Shown in pieces: positions 44,097 to 57,453 of a DNA stretch of 64,000 bases. Numbering within the stretch: the stretch's first letter is position 1; the number at the start of each line of letters is the position of its first letter. Below the pieces are notes generated by a model. That model made no database searches. It saw only the letters and a list, made by a program, of their open reading frames with translations, and had not been told where the DNA came from. The position numbers were made by a program, and so were the translations under genes. The stretch lies in assembly GCF_905475345.1 (NCBI RefSeq), contig NC_066591.1:6788001-6852000 (forward strand), written 5' to 3'. This DNA is from Vespula vulgaris (taxonomy: Eukaryota; Arthropoda; Insecta; Hymenoptera; Vespidae).

Positions 44097-45253
44097 AAAC
44101 GAGTCGGAGGAGGCTCGAGGAAAGAGGATGAGGCCTTTTCAATGTCCTCTTCTCCCTCGCTTCTCCTTAGACGCCTCATTCCTTCGCCTCCGCGCGATCC
44201 CTGAAGAAAAAGGCCGTGCACGGGAAAAAAAAGGAAAAGAAACGGACAAAAGTAACCGAGCGCGCGTCGAGGCACTCGTCGGAGACGCGGATGACACGCG
44301 AGTTCCGGGTGCACTCTTTCGCCAAGAGAGTGAGAGAAAAGGAGGTTGATGGCGGCCGTCGTGCTTTCGGGGGTGAAGATAGGGGGTGGTAGTGGGGGGT
44401 TGAGCGTGCTATATGCCTTCAGGAATTCAAGAAAGCGACGGCTTTCGTTGAATGCGTCGAGAAGGCATGCATTTTACCTCTTCTTCCCTCTTTTCTTTCC
44501 TCTCTTTCTCTTTCTCTTTTTTCTCTTGCTCTTGCTCTTGCTCTTGCTCTCTCTCTCTCTCTCTTGCTTTTTCTTTCTTTCTCTCTCCTTGCTTTTCTTT
44601 TTTAGCTCCTTTCCGGCCGGAGGGCCGAGTGACGACGGCCGTGCTTGAAAAGGAAGAAAGGAGGAGAGAGTGCGAAAGAAAACGACGTAATATGCTCGAG
44701 TGGTGCGAAGTGACGATTGTCCCTTTCTTCGCGCACGAGGCGCGTCTTCCGACACCCCCAACCCTCACTACCCATCTCTTTCTCGTTCTCTATTTCGCTC
44801 TTTCTCACGGTCCGGCAACTTTATTAGCCACCTTCGCCTCATTCCTTCATGCCTTCCTTCCTTCCTTTCTTTCTTTCTTTCTTTTCAATTTCCCCGAGTG
44901 AAGCCTTTCTACTTAGGTATATCGTGCCGTACTCGCGGAAAGACATGAGAAACGTTGAATCAAGTGTCCCGAGATCTGCTCCTTCTTGCGTTAAGTGTAC
45001 TCGTGAGACCCTTTCTCCTTGCGAGACAACTTAGTATATTTCGACTGTGTCGATTTTTTATAAATCGATATGTTTTATCTAATCTTCTTATCTTTTACAT
45101 TTTTATTATTTACATTGAAACTTCATAGATACAATATATGTGCGTATATAATAATATTATAATAGATTGCGTTAATAAGATTTTGTTATATTTTAGATCT
45201 TCTAGATTTTATATAACATTTATATATATATATACATAGAGAAAGAGAGAGAA

Positions 45254-45257
<4 letters not shown>
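44097..45257. other. Non-genic block, GC-richer then AT-rich
   Basis: Includes CTTG-CT repeats 44520-44570, TTTC repeats 44864-44882 and TA-rich DNA 45040-45230. No gene supported. Confidence 0.5.

Positions 45258-45312
<55 letters not shown>
45258..45312. repeat. (GA)n microsatellite
   Basis: About 25 units, few interruptions. Confidence 0.9.
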
Positions 45313-46380
45313 AACTCACTCCCCTATTATAAAATCCAGTATATAATATAATACATTTCTGTAATAATTATGCATCGAGAGAGGTAATCTGCTGATGAAA
45401 CGAATACTCGCTCACGCTTCTACGATCGCGAGGTATGCATGTTAGAATAGGAAACTCAGCAGGACATGCTTCCTCCGAACGAGTCTATACATCATCTCTC
45501 TTTCCCTTCGGTCTCTTTAAAAACAATATAATTTTTTTTTCTTTTTTGTTTTCGCGTCACGTAGGTGCTCCGAAGCGCGACAAATAGAGACAGGAAACGC
45601 GTGTCCACTGGACCAGGTATCCTTACTGGAAGCTTCCACTTTCACGCAGAGGAAATGAGCTCTCGCTTCTTCCGTTCCTATACCTAGGGAAAAATGGTTA
45701 CAAGGGTGCGTCGCACGACGACGCAAACGCACACGCGTGCGCGCACGTGCTACGTATGCACACATACATGTATGCACGCATACAACTCTCTTCGTAGACG
45801 CGAATAAAAAGCGAACGAAAATAGCCGATTCGCCCTGGTACGGCTCGAATTTTTCACTCGACCGGCCATATAAAATTACTTCGCTGCATTAAGCGAACTG
45901 ACTAACTTTAAAATAACGCGAGCCTTGTGTATCGTGTTTCGCGACAGAACGGAGGAAGAGAGATAGAGAGAGATAGAGAGAGAGAGAGAGAAAGAAGAAG
46001 TGGGGGGTAAAATAGGTTGCAGCTAGAAAGCGTAGCATGCATGTCCAGAAATAAAAAAAAAAAGGAAGGAACTAAAAAATACATTAATATGTTTCGCTTT
46101 ACGTTCAAGCAAGGATTGAAAACTGATCATGAGAAAAGGAAAAAAGGAAGAAAAATATTATCAAACGAAGAGTCAAATATAAAAATGATTGGATTAAAAT
46201 GAAAATGAAAATGAAAATGAAGAGAAACGAGAAAGAAAAAAAAGAGAGAGAGAGAGAAAGGAAAAAGAAAAGGGAAGAGAGAAAGAAAAGCGAGGGAAAA
46301 GATTTGAGTAACATCTCTTTTCGATTTTTGGTCGAGATGAAGATCGATAAGGCTTATCGAGACGAGCATACGAAGCGTAG

Positions 46381-46417
<37 letters not shown>

Positions 46418-48159
46418 AAAGAGAGGTAAAGGGAGTGGGGAAATGGTCAAGGGACCGATGAGTTCGACGGAGCGAGTAGACTTAACTGGAAGCTTCCACG
46501 TTCGTAGAGGAAACGCGTCCGTCCTTCCTTCCGTTCTTCCGTGTGTCGGAGAGAAAAGGGAGAAAGAGTGCGATGGATATCGAAAAGCATCGATGTGCAT
46601 GTTGAAAGATCGGAAGAGAGTGGGAGAGATCGAAAGACAAAGGAGAAAGGGTCAGGTTGATGATAGAGAAAGGGAAGGAGAAGGAAAAAAGACTGCTGGT
46701 AGGAGAAACGTGTAAGAGAGAAAGAAAGAGAAAGAGGGAGGGAATGAGGAACGATACCTGTGCGACTGTCTGTTGTCCGGATGTCCGTTGTTTTGTTAGA
46801 ATCACGTATCCGTATGGTTTTACGCGGCCCTATATCGGCACGTTAGCGTCGTTGACACGTCGTCGTCGTCATCGTCGTAGTCGTAGTCGTCTAACGCCAG
46901 GAACCGATCCAGGATGTGAGCCGTAACTGGGAGGATATGAGGAGAAGGCCGGGTGAGAGAGGGGTAGGTAATAGCGTTGATCAGAATGGGAGGACAGCCC
47001 GAGCTTGAGTGGCTACCAGGAACGTGTAGGTTCGAAAGGTGTGGAACAACGTGTTCCGCCCTTTCCAAACACGCGTCATTGTTTCGTGGAAACAGGAAAT
47101 GATATATTAATTGATTCGTTTCTGTTTCTCTCTCCCTCTCTCTCTCTTTCTCATTTTTAATGACCATCATCATAGTAGACAGTCCAGTTTGAAGTCTATA
47201 GGGGTTTAGTTTTTGCTGATTTTGGAGAACAAACGATCCATGTGAACGTTCGAAAAATTGCCAGTTTACAGACTCTCTTTTTCTTCCTCTCTCTCTTTCT
47301 ATCCCTCTCTGTCTGTCTATCTCTGTTTCTTCTTTTCTTCCCTTTTCAGTCTCTAGCCTGGTTAATATCCACCAAAATCGAAAGAATCGAACGTTTTCGT
47401 CGCTATGTTCGAATTACGGACCAATGAATGTGAGAATGAATGAGCGACAGTAGGAAAATGGGGAGAAACGAGAAAAAATGTTTCTACGTTACGATGATGA
47501 AGGAGAACGATAACGACGATGACAACATAAGCATACTCCATGAGTGTGCGTGCTTCGGATTCCCGCGTGATTCTCTCTCCGTCTATCTCCCAGAAAATTA
47601 TACCAAAGCATGCGCCTATGTATACTTTCTACTTTGTCAATATTATTATGTCGCTTACTGTTTTGCGAAAGTTGCGTGCAAAAAGCATTTCTCGTATGGC
47701 GATACGAGGGAAAAACGTTTGCATAAAGAATAGAGAGTATATTCAGTCACTCGATCTTTAATAGAGGAACATTTCAAAAATTTTTTTAACGAGAAGCATA
47801 ACGAGAAAAAACATCTTTCGTTCGAAAGAAAATTAAATAAGAAATTCGGATTGGTCAACAAGAACTTTCTCGAGTGTTTGATTTTACAAAGGATATTCTA
47901 AAGACTCTTATCTACGATTCATAATCACGAAGATAAGCCGTTCCGATCAAACGTAAAAGACTCGTTACAATCTGAAGGAAAGATCGAGACACAAATAGAA
48001 ATTGATAGAGAACGAAACTCATCTTACCTTCTTATGACGAGAAAACAAATCGTCCGCTTCGAGCAGCGTTTTTTCTTTTCTCTTCTTTTTTCACCGTGAG
48101 AGTATAACCCGAAAGAAGACCTCCTTGCGAATGATAATCCCTTGCCGAGGGAACAAAAG

Positions 48160-48162
<3 letters not shown>
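45313..48162. other. Non-genic block
   Basis: Unique DNA 45313-45720, Z-prone segment, unique 45790-45950, GA tracts 45956-45990 and 46385-46413, GAAAAT tandem 46195-46216, GTC triplets 46858-46891, and unique AT-rich DNA 47380-48110. Confidence 0.5.
45728..45782. other. Second alternating purine-pyrimidine (Z-DNA-prone) segment
   Basis: CG/CA/TG-rich alternating sequence with several self-complementary cores, including CACGCGTG and CATACATGTATG. Confidence 0.4.
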
Positions 48163-48192
<30 letters not shown>

Positions 48193-48193
48193 A
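48163..48193. repeat. (CGA)n trinucleotide repeat
   Basis: Ten uninterrupted units. Confidence 0.9.
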
Positions 48194-48305
48194 AGCTACA
48201 GACACTATTTTCTCCCCTTCGCTCGACGCAAACTTCCTTCCCTGGGCTTACTTATACTTTCAGACGATTATCGTCGGCGTCTACTTTCACGTCGTCTAAT
48301 TGATC

Positions 48306-48313
48306 CGAGAGAG

Positions 48314-48370
<57 letters not shown>
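48306..48370. repeat. (GA)n microsatellite
   Basis: About 30 units, with AAAG interruptions at both ends. Confidence 0.9.
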
Positions 48371-48372
<2 letters not shown>

Positions 48373-49133
48373 CGCGAAAGGGGTCGTGAATTGACTCGAT
48401 GAAATATTTAGTCGTTCACCGCTCGGGAGAGACTTTTTTCTTCGCATAATCGCTTATTCATGCGGTTTCCTTTAAATCTCAATAATCCATTGTTCGGCCA
48501 CGCTTCTCTAAATATTAATTAAAAAATTATAGAACGAAGTTGTCCGGCTCATTACCGATTACGGTAAGAACGCGCTATCTTCTCTTTTAATAAAAGAAAG
48601 AAAAAATCGAGATAATGAAGAATCGATTAATTAAAATTAAATTCGAACCCTCTTATCTTTCTTTCTTACGATATTAAATAAACGAAAGAATAAGAAGCAA
48701 AAGCAGGAATATCAAAATGGAAAAGTATAAAGTTGCTAAATATAAAAGATACAAATATAGAAATAGGGTAAGAGATATATGAGTGCGAGATATAGAATGA
48801 GACAGAACGAAAGACAAGAGTATCGACAAGAGGATACTTCGTTTCCATCGTCGTAAACTGGACCAGAGGCAGAACTTAAGGCAGTAAAGGGCGGTCGTAA
48901 TACACGTAAGCCGACATAACGAGCCGCTGTATCACATAACAAAGTATTATAAAAGCATTTTATTGTTTGCGGGGAAAAGCTCCGCTCGCCTACGGCTTTT
49001 GCATCCGCGAACATTCGAAACGTATTACGTGTTTATGCGTTCCTTCACGCTTCGAACTTTGTGACGACGTGACGGCAACAATTTTCAGCGAAAAGGAAAA
49101 ATATAGATAGACAGATGAATATATTTATTATAC

Positions 49134-49175
<42 letters not shown>

Positions 49176-49184
49176 AAAGAGAGA

Positions 49185-49225
<41 letters not shown>

Positions 49226-49702
49226 GATCGAACTTTCCCAGAATTCAGTACTATGTTTGGATTATTCGAATGAATTGGCTTAAATTTAGTTTTCATTATT
49301 TCTCTTAATAAGTTTTTAACGAAAAGACGAAAAGACGAATTGTGAAGTAATTAAATAAAATTGAGTTAACAGCTTTATATTCTTCTCGCATCGTATGAAA
49401 AAAGGAAAACGAGAATCAACTCGGATAGTATAACTACTGATAATTTTCTTCGTCTGCGAGAGATAGATACGCTGTTAACGAATAACGTTAATCATCATAA
49501 CTGTGAATAATACCTTAAGTATAACGTTTCTCTTTAATTGTTATAAAGAGAAAAAAATGAAACGTAACTCGAATAAAACATAATTGCTTCGTTCGAATTT
49601 CTTAAAAAATATATAATGAAAAGTCGACAATTTCTTGAAATGGATCTTTCCGTAGTCGTGGCAACGAGTATGCAAAGGAAACGTCGGTTAATTAAAAAAG
49701 GT

Positions 49703-49739
<37 letters not shown>

Positions 49740-49992
49740 TACTCTTACTCTTCGGTCTCTCTTCTCTCTTCGGTCAGGAGACGTAATATTAATTATAGCT
49801 AAACGCCGTAAAAGTTTCTCGTTGCGGTAGGCGGAAAGCAGGAGCGGCGTGCATCAAGACTTATTAAAGCGATCCTTAAAAAGAATCTCCATAAATTTCA
49901 AACGTATCGCGCATTCACGCTGGCAACTCGTCGGTTTCTTTTTAATAATACGACGACGAAGGAAAAGTAAAGTGCATGCGCGCGGGACTCGA

Positions 49993-50026
<34 letters not shown>

Positions 50027-50513
50027 TTCTCTCTCTTTCTCTATCTCTTTCTCTCAGTCTCTCTCGCTCTCTCATTCTCTCTCTCTCGAGACACCGGGAA
50101 GATAAAATCCGTATGCAGTCGGCTCACCTATGCAAAAAGCGCGGTATTTAGCGAGACTCGCAAATATATACGCGAATACTCGCTAAAGGGTAAAAGGAGT
50201 CGTATCCGCCACGGAAACGCACAATGGCCCGCGCGCGCGCAATTACGAGCGCACACACGGCCTCGATAAGAGTGTAGATATATATATATATATACATACA
50301 CGTGCGTGTATTCTCCCATCTCTTTCTCTCTCTCTCTCTCTTTCTATCTCCCTTTCCTTTTTCTCCCTCCCTTTCCTTTCTTCGACCTTTCTCTCTTTCT
50401 CTTCGTTACGTGAATCTGCAACAAGTTTGCCAGATAGTGTATATGTATATGTTGTATGTATGTCTCTCTACATGCGTCTGTATATGTGTATATCTGTACA
50501 TATTTATGCGAGT

Positions 50514-50569
<56 letters not shown>

Positions 50570-51380
50570 CACACATATATATATCACGTAAACACAGTTA
50601 TGAGCACAGCTAAGAACCGCTATCTCTACGATGGCGCTACTACTAATTAGGTAAATGCTCATTATTAATCAGTTAAGCTTTCGAATATGCACTGACGTTA
50701 AAGTTGCTGGCCTGGCAACTTTTCACAGATGAATTATACATACAACACAAATATTTGTTTTAACGTTATTACTTGTCGATTCATTCGATCGATTTAATTT
50801 AACAAAAATGAAAAGAAAAGAAAAAAGAAAAGAAGAAAAAACGAAACGATATCATAAGTATTTAGATTTATATCGAAACTTTCATCAAATACCGCTAAAT
50901 AAGTGATCGACGTGATCGCTCACACGGGAAAAAATCTATAGAATCAACTTGTAAGAAGATACCGAAAGATTTCTTGTTCTTCGTTGCAAGTGTCTTGACC
51001 AAGGAAGAGAAGAAAGGCTAAGGAGAAGAGTCCGACAAGTGGGTTCTCCTTGAGCTGGAGACGCGATAGGGGTGAGAGCGGAGATTCGAAAGTGAGAGAG
51101 AAAGAGAGAGAGAGAGAGAGAAGATGCGCGTACGTGTATATCTGTGAGAGAAAGAGAGCGAGAGAGAGGGAGAAAGGGAAGGCGAGATTATGGCTGCGAG
51201 CTTGCCGATAGACGATGGCCAGGGACGAAGAGGGGTAACTCAAGACAAGTCTAAGTGAGTCTTCCGGCCGACAGGCAATGATAGCCCTGAGAACTGAGCT
51301 GACCCCCGGATATGTGTTGCGCATATATGTGGGGACACAGAGACGCGGACGAGGTCTCAACGTGTCACAACATTTTCTTC

Positions 51381-51381
<1 letters not shown>
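48371..51381. other. Non-genic block around GA, CT and TA arrays
   Basis: Unique AT-rich DNA 48400-49130 and 49230-49700, (CT)n 49707-49738, CT tract 49996-50090, alternating GC near 50227-50237, CT-rich 50320-50400, (TA)n 50521-50563, unique 50590-51080 and GA-rich 51090-51175. Confidence 0.5.
49135..49223. repeat. Compound (GA)n microsatellite
   Basis: Two GA arrays separated by AAAGAAAAGAGAGAGGGA. Confidence 0.9.

Positions 51382-51413
<32 letters not shown>
51382..51413. repeat. (TC)n microsatellite
   Basis: Sixteen uninterrupted units. Confidence 0.9.
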
Positions 51414-51414
<1 letters not shown>

Positions 51415-52726
51415 ACAATGAAACCTTTAATAGCTCATTTCATAAATCGTGGATCATTCGATCGTAAGATTCTTGTATATATTTATAAAGAAACTTGTTA
51501 TCTATCACGCATTTATATTTATCTTTTGTAATTAAATTTTGAAACAGATCGTTTTTAAATGAAAATTAATTTAACAATATATTGATATACGAGAAGGTAT
51601 AAATCACATGTATGATATACATACGTATTCATATTTTTAATTTCGTAAATATAAGAGTAACATAATAAAGAACGATTTTCTTGAAGAATCTTAATAGAAT
51701 ATAGACCGAAGGAAAACATTAATTTCCACATGGGTAATAGTCGTGATATGTAAAAATCGATACGAATTAGGAAGGTATGATGGAACTCCTCTTACCTATC
51801 CTTTCTACCACCAAATAATTATACGGCGTGCCTTCGCTAAGACATGGACTACTAATTGTAAGTCGTAAAAACACAGTCCTTGAGATTTTTAACCGGAGGG
51901 ACGATTAAGGTAAAGATAGCCATTAGCCCGTGATTCTCTAACCTTATTTTAATCGGTCTACTTCGTAATTTTAATTTGCAACGACGACGTTGACGTGGTT
52001 CGTACGTGTCATTAATATCCCGTCTCGTAGGTAGGTCTCAACCATTTGCCGCGTCTTACTTACATTCGACTTAAACCTTAATGAGAGTTACACGATAAGT
52101 TCGTATACGAACTCGCTTAATGACGTCGAAGGTATCACTTTAAATAGGGAGAAAGAGGGCTAGGATAGCTTCCAAGAGGAAGGTACGAGCGAGCTCTCTC
52201 TTTGAGCTACGTAGTACACGTAGCTTGAGAATGGATAGATGGATGGATAGGTAGATAGACGGGATGGATGAATGTGAAACGCGCTCTAAAGAAGTCATTT
52301 GTCTTCGTAGCCACTTTGCTTGTCAAATTGCCCGACCTATTATTAACCGCGTAGCTAACATTAGACGTCGTCGGCCAGGATTTAAAGGCACCTTGGCGTT
52401 TTAAGCCAATATCCTCTGGCACAAAGGACATCCACGTTCGATGAAGAATACTTTGGTCTTTGCCGTAAACTTTAGCTCCCCCTAAAGGTATTATATACTT
52501 CGTTCGGTCATTCTAAAAAAAACTCCAGGGTATTTTAATGACGTGTAATTCAAATGTACGTTTTATCTATTTACTTACAAACGCGAAGAAAGACACGAAA
52601 CGCGGAAAGGGGTGTTGTCCAGTCTCTTTCTTATTTATTAATTCGGAAATACAGTAAATAATCGCACCATCGAGACCGGACGGCGATCGTGTCATAAATA
52701 GCCCTGGTGCTTATAGTTCTTTTCAG
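51414..52726. other. Quiet unique AT-rich block
   Basis: No microsatellite longer than a few units, apart from GATG/GGATA repeats 52230-52270. Nothing coding recognised. A candidate site for conserved regulatory DNA. Confidence 0.45.
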
Positions 52727-52839
52727 GAGACGAGCTCCACTAACCACGTGGTGTTCCAGCAAAAGTTACGTCGTATATCGAAACAATTCGGCGAGAGTTA
52801 CCTCAGGTCAATAATTCTTCTGTTCTCGCGATCGTCCAG
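52727..52839 (+). other. Candidate exon with open frame
   Basis: TTCTTTTCAG ending at 52726 is followed by a frame open for 51 codons, to a TGA at 52880-52882. Two possible donors follow: CAG|GTCAAT at 52807 and CAG|GTGTAT at 52840. The translated segment begins ETSSTNHVVFQQKLRRIS and is not low complexity. It contains the palindrome ACCACGTGGT, an E-box. I recognise no protein family. It could be a non-coding RNA exon or chance. Confidence 0.18.
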
Positions 52840-55027
52840 GTGTATCGCCTTCCGTACCATTGTCAACAAGTTCCGGATCTGAGATACCCGCCTACCTCGC
52901 TATCTCGGAATATTTTCACTTGGTCTCTCCACTGACCGATCGCGACCAATTAATTACTTTTTTTTCTCCCTCTTTCCCTGTCTCATGCAGTACTGAATAA
53001 TTCACTGTATTCTGGACAAAGCTTACATTTTCTCTCCCTTTCTTTTCCTCTCTCTCTCGGTTTCCTATATCTCTTCGAATCTCTATCGCGTCTTGTAATT
53101 CTTAATTTCCGTAGTCATTTAACGTCGTTCATTCGTTCGCTGGTTCGTTCGTTTTACCATTGCACGTTGTATTTTATCTCGAGAAGAGTCGGCGTTTAAT
53201 TAACGTGCACATTCGTCTACAAACGATTTTGTTTTGCGATGAACGCGTAGTCCGATAAGTCGTAGATAACGAATTAATGTGAGTAACGACGAGACGAAGG
53301 TCATTGAGGAATAAACAGACGCAAGGACTATCGGCTGGACCGTTGCCGCTGATGCTACGTTAGTGATAGTAGATAGGATAGTGTGGTAGTGGACGTAAGG
53401 ATAGTGGTACTGGTGGTTGTAATGGTGCTGGTAGCGGTGCTGGTAGTGGTGGTGGTGAGTACTTGAGAGAGCTCGCCGTTTCCCTTATTCCTTCAATCAA
53501 CGTCAGCTGGGGAGGCGAGTCTAGTGTGTACCCTGAGCAAATACTCGCGTGCTCCGCACTAGAGCAGCATAGAGCTCAATGACTACATCATCCACGAAGG
53601 TGGTGGTTAGCTAGACGCGCCTTCGCTCCGCACCAGACAGTCATTGAAATCGATTCCTCCCGCGATATAAGCGACCGGCCCGTAAACAGTCGTTAAATCG
53701 TCATACGCTCGAATACATCCAAGCTTCCTCCAATTTCATCGTCATTTTTCTCGATGACCGGTGCAACTTCCGTTCCCCTTATTTCGCCGATATTATTCGA
53801 CGAATCGTATGGTACTCGAAGTTTTTTTGATAGAATCCTCGGGAGTATACATAGAAACTATATCTCAACGCGAAATAAATAAGATCGTAATTTCACGGTT
53901 AGGTCGAAATCGATTTCTACCTTCCTATCTCTTTCTTAACTATAAACGAGAAGGTAGTCTATAAACTCTCGACTTCATGTTTTCACTATTCGCGATTCTT
54001 TGCAAGTAATGTAAAATCGATTTTTACATATTTGTTATAACTACACTTGTTAATTATATCAATGTATTTATATCGAATTTTATACTGAACTGAACTGAAA
54101 GTTATAGATAGACTTAGACAAATACAAAAGAGTTGATCAATCGCAACGTACACGTAAAAGCCGAGTTCGGTTGGAAGAAGTATCGATCGAATCAGTGCAG
54201 CTCGAAAGCAAAGCTCCGAACCCTTTCCCTTCTTCCCTTTCCTTCCCTCTCAAAGTTCGTCGAAGGCTCGCGCCTGGAAAGGTCTCGTTAAAGTAGGAAG
54301 GAAGAGGACCGGATACGCGGCGGTTACGCATACATCATAGGTCGTCTAAACAAGCTGTTTAGACGACTTCAAGTTAACCCAAATTGACTCAATTGGATTA
54401 ACCGCTTGCCGTGGCTCACCCGACACTTGGGAACCGGCCCGTACACGCTCGCCGTGTCACCGTATCCGCGAGAGAGACAGTCTTTTGCTTCTCATGCAAA
54501 TACTCGTGTCGTGCGTTATACACTCATCTCTATCTCTTGTCTCCTTCGCTACTCGTGTTTTTTCTCAATGCCCTTTCCTCTCCCTCTCTCTGTCTCTCTC
54601 TCTCTCTCTCTCTTTCTATCTCACTTGCAAATTTAGCTGGTTAGCTGAATTGACTGCGTTTGGGAAAATTGGCTCGTCGCGTTTGCGGAGAAGAGTCTTC
54701 GTCTCCCTTTCTCTTTGACGAGTACATGCATATGTGTGAAGAGCTAGAGAGCAAACAAGAGAGAAAGAGAAAGAGAGACTCGTCTTTGGCTGTCCCGTTA
54801 CGATGTACGAAGAGAGAGTACCCTCTCTCGCGCGCGTCAGTGTGGACCACGAAGAGTCTTCCGCTCCTCGAGCTCAACACACGTGACCCGCTGACGCACG
54901 TCGCGTCGTGCCTCCGTGTCCTGTCTCTCATGTCAATTTGTAGCGAGGCGAGGGCCACGGAAGGAAGAGGAGGAGGAGGAGGCGAGAGCCGGAGGCTTAC
55001 GTCGAAGCGTAGGACATATTGAGGGAG

Positions 55028-55029
<2 letters not shown>
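52840..55029. other. Mostly unique block with GGT tract
   Basis: Unique DNA, an imperfect GGT/GCT repeat at about 53382-53457, GC-balanced unique DNA 53460-53760, AT-rich 53950-54130, CT tract 54588-54616 and GGA repeats 54964-54981. No gene supported. Confidence 0.5.
54339..54369. other. Near-perfect 14-bp hairpin, 3-nt loop
   Basis: Arms at 54339-54352 and 54356-54369 pair fully except for one G-U (54340/54368). The core arm GTCGTCTAAACA is not repetitive. It could be a dyad binding site or a cruciform-forming sequence. Confidence 0.6.

Positions 55030-55066
<37 letters not shown>
55030..55066. repeat. (GA)n microsatellite
   Basis: About 18 uninterrupted units. Confidence 0.9.
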
Positions 55067-55068
<2 letters not shown>

Positions 55069-57074
55069 TTGGATTGGAGTGTCCGTTCCTTGGATGGATA
55101 CTCGCTTGGACCCTACTATACTTGCCATACTTCTACTATACACCATCTAGCTCTACTACCTACCATCTCCTCTCTCTCTCTCTCTTTCTCTTTATCTCAC
55201 TCAGTCCCTCTCGATTGGATTCTCTTTATCAGTGCATCCACGAGTAGTATCTGTCTTTCTCTCCTCGTCGCGATATATGGATCGTCGGAAGTCACCTTCC
55301 TCATTATCATACCGACCGGCCGTTCGCGCACTCGGACACAGCCTTCATCCTGTGCCCTAGTCACTTACGCCGTGTGGGTGACCAACCCAAGTGCGAGTCG
55401 ACTCTCGATCTAACGACGGAATCGCTCAGCCGTGGATCGTTCTCGTTCAGCCGAGAACCACTGACCTGGGGGACAAGACGCAAGTCCATTATACTCAATC
55501 ACTGCGTGATTGGCTCAAACGATCGGACCACCGCTCGCCGCGCGTCGTTCTACGGAGGCTAGCGCGGACACGACGCGTCCTATCGCTTGATAAGTCAAGA
55601 AAGAAGATATCTACGTTTGCCTTCTTAGATTTCTCAAAGATCAAGCTTCTTTCGGTTAGACTTTGAGTTTTATTGAGAAAGGCTTACTGCAGCTGACCAG
55701 GTGTTTCTCGTTTCTCCTGGAGTCGTTAAAGGTATGTGCCTTGTGGACTCTTTATTTGCTGGACACTTCCTATCTAGAGCACCAATTCAGCTGTCTCGAA
55801 GATCACTATCTATTGGTCTATCGTGACTATTCGATTTATGATCTCTTCGAGTAATAAATATCTCTTTAACGCAGTCTAGTTTCGTAAAACTCAGATCAAT
55901 CTGAAAGAGTTCGTCATGCCTCTCCGAAGACAGAAAAATCTGTTGGCTAACGGCGCAGAGCAGAAGGCTCTCTGGCTCATTGCTCGTTTCTGTTATACTT
56001 TTCGAAATGAGAACTTTCGTTCGCTCCCACGGATAGCCACGCGTACACACAGAGAAAGAACTTTGGCAATTGAATATAATTAAGTAATCTGAGGCGCCCG
56101 ACGATATCCACGACACGAAAGTCGTCGTCGTCGCAAAAACTGGAAAGCGTGTTGGCCATGTGCCACAAGGAGACTTCGCCTCGAAACGCCAACAATAATA
56201 ATGCCCGTAATCCTGGACGCTTTTGCTTGCCAATATGCCGCGGACGTATCTACATAACTACCTCGAAAACTAGCCCGTGGCCAATAAATGAGAAGGAAAG
56301 CCTTTGGAAATTCGTCGTTAAGCTACCCTCCGTCTCTTCTTCCTCGTTCCTACTTGCTCCACTCACGAATCTGGGACTCTTGACGTTACCGTCCTTTCTC
56401 CATCTCTTTACCAATCCTTTCTTTGCTGGAGAAAAAAAAAGATAAATGTGAGTACATACGTACCGGAAAGAATTACGTGGGAGAAGAAAAAAAAAAGAAA
56501 AGAAAAAACAAAAGAAAAAGATTAACAACTGCGCACATAAAAAGGTAATTCGTGTCTACATAGTCGACCTTTAATTAAACCGTGTTTTAAAAAAAAGATA
56601 AAAGAATATTTCTTCGTTGCATATCGTACGATCGTATAAAATCGAGGAACGAAGAAAGTAGAAAGGAAACGACGACCGTTACGCAAAGCTGGCACGAGTC
56701 AAACAGTAGATACTGGTTGCTCGTGCGACTCTTAAGACGTTGGGAGGGGATCCCAAGTTGATGAGCTAAGACGTTGGAGGGTGCAGTCGGTGGGGTTCCA
56801 ACAATGGCAACAAGAAGCCGAAACGTCGGTTACGCCTCGAAACGGCAGCTGGCACGCGCGACTTCCAAGTCGTCTAAGAAGTTTTCTCTCTCTACCGTCT
56901 TCTCCCTTCTCCTTAGACTCACCTCTCACCCCAAGGAGTTCCTTCGAGGGGGAAAACGCAGTCTCGAGAAGTTACCTTGGTAGGAACCATCTGAGGGATA
57001 CCTGGACATTTAAAGCGGGGGACGGCACCCAGCTGAACCACCTGAATACTACCGAGGGGGCCTTCTTTACCTTA
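55067..57074. other. Unique, GC-balanced block without supported gene
   Basis: Several non-repetitive open frames, the longest a 148-codon minus-strand frame at 55787-56233 with no recognisable domain. That length is within chance expectation for 64 kb on two strands. Confidence 0.45.
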
Positions 57075-57453
57075 CAGTGGCGTAAAACTCATATTTTTCA
57101 ACTAAAGATATCTTTCGAAAGAAGATGTTTTTTAAACAAGACATGCGTTTATGGTTACGTACTTATTTCGATTTCCAATCAGTTTTGTACTCGTTTTTCT
57201 ATACTTTTTTTTACAAACATCGATCTTTTGCAATGACATTATCGATGACTTCTTAATTATATTAGATTAGATATTTTATTAACGATATAATTTCTCTTTC
57301 GTTGCGTCAATTTATAACAACATTTAATTAATTCACGATCAATATAATGTATGGCATGAAATGATTTATTTTATACATAGAATATATCATTTTCTTTTAA
57401 AGATCTTAAACGATCTAATATTTTGGTAAGTTTATTAAAAGACTACGCCACTG
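57075..57453. mobile_element. Putative short terminal-inverted-repeat element (MITE-like)
   Basis: CAGTGGCGTA at 57075-57084 is matched by its exact reverse complement TACGCCACTG at 57444-57453. The enclosed 359 bp are strikingly AT-rich against GC-richer flanks. Ends starting CAGTGGCGTA resemble those of many hAT-type transposons. No 8-bp target duplication is visible, nor a clean TA duplication (TA precedes the left end but AG follows the right). It contains no transposase frame, so it would be a non-autonomous relic. Confidence 0.35.

Noticed and set aside
53666..53688. TATAAG plus ACAGTC initiator-like match
   Set aside because: The 22-nt spacing is too short.
55787..56233. 148-codon minus-strand frame of normal composition
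   Set aside because: No recognisable motif, no good splice or promoter context, and length within chance for both strands of 64 kb. Kept only as a remark in the regional entry.
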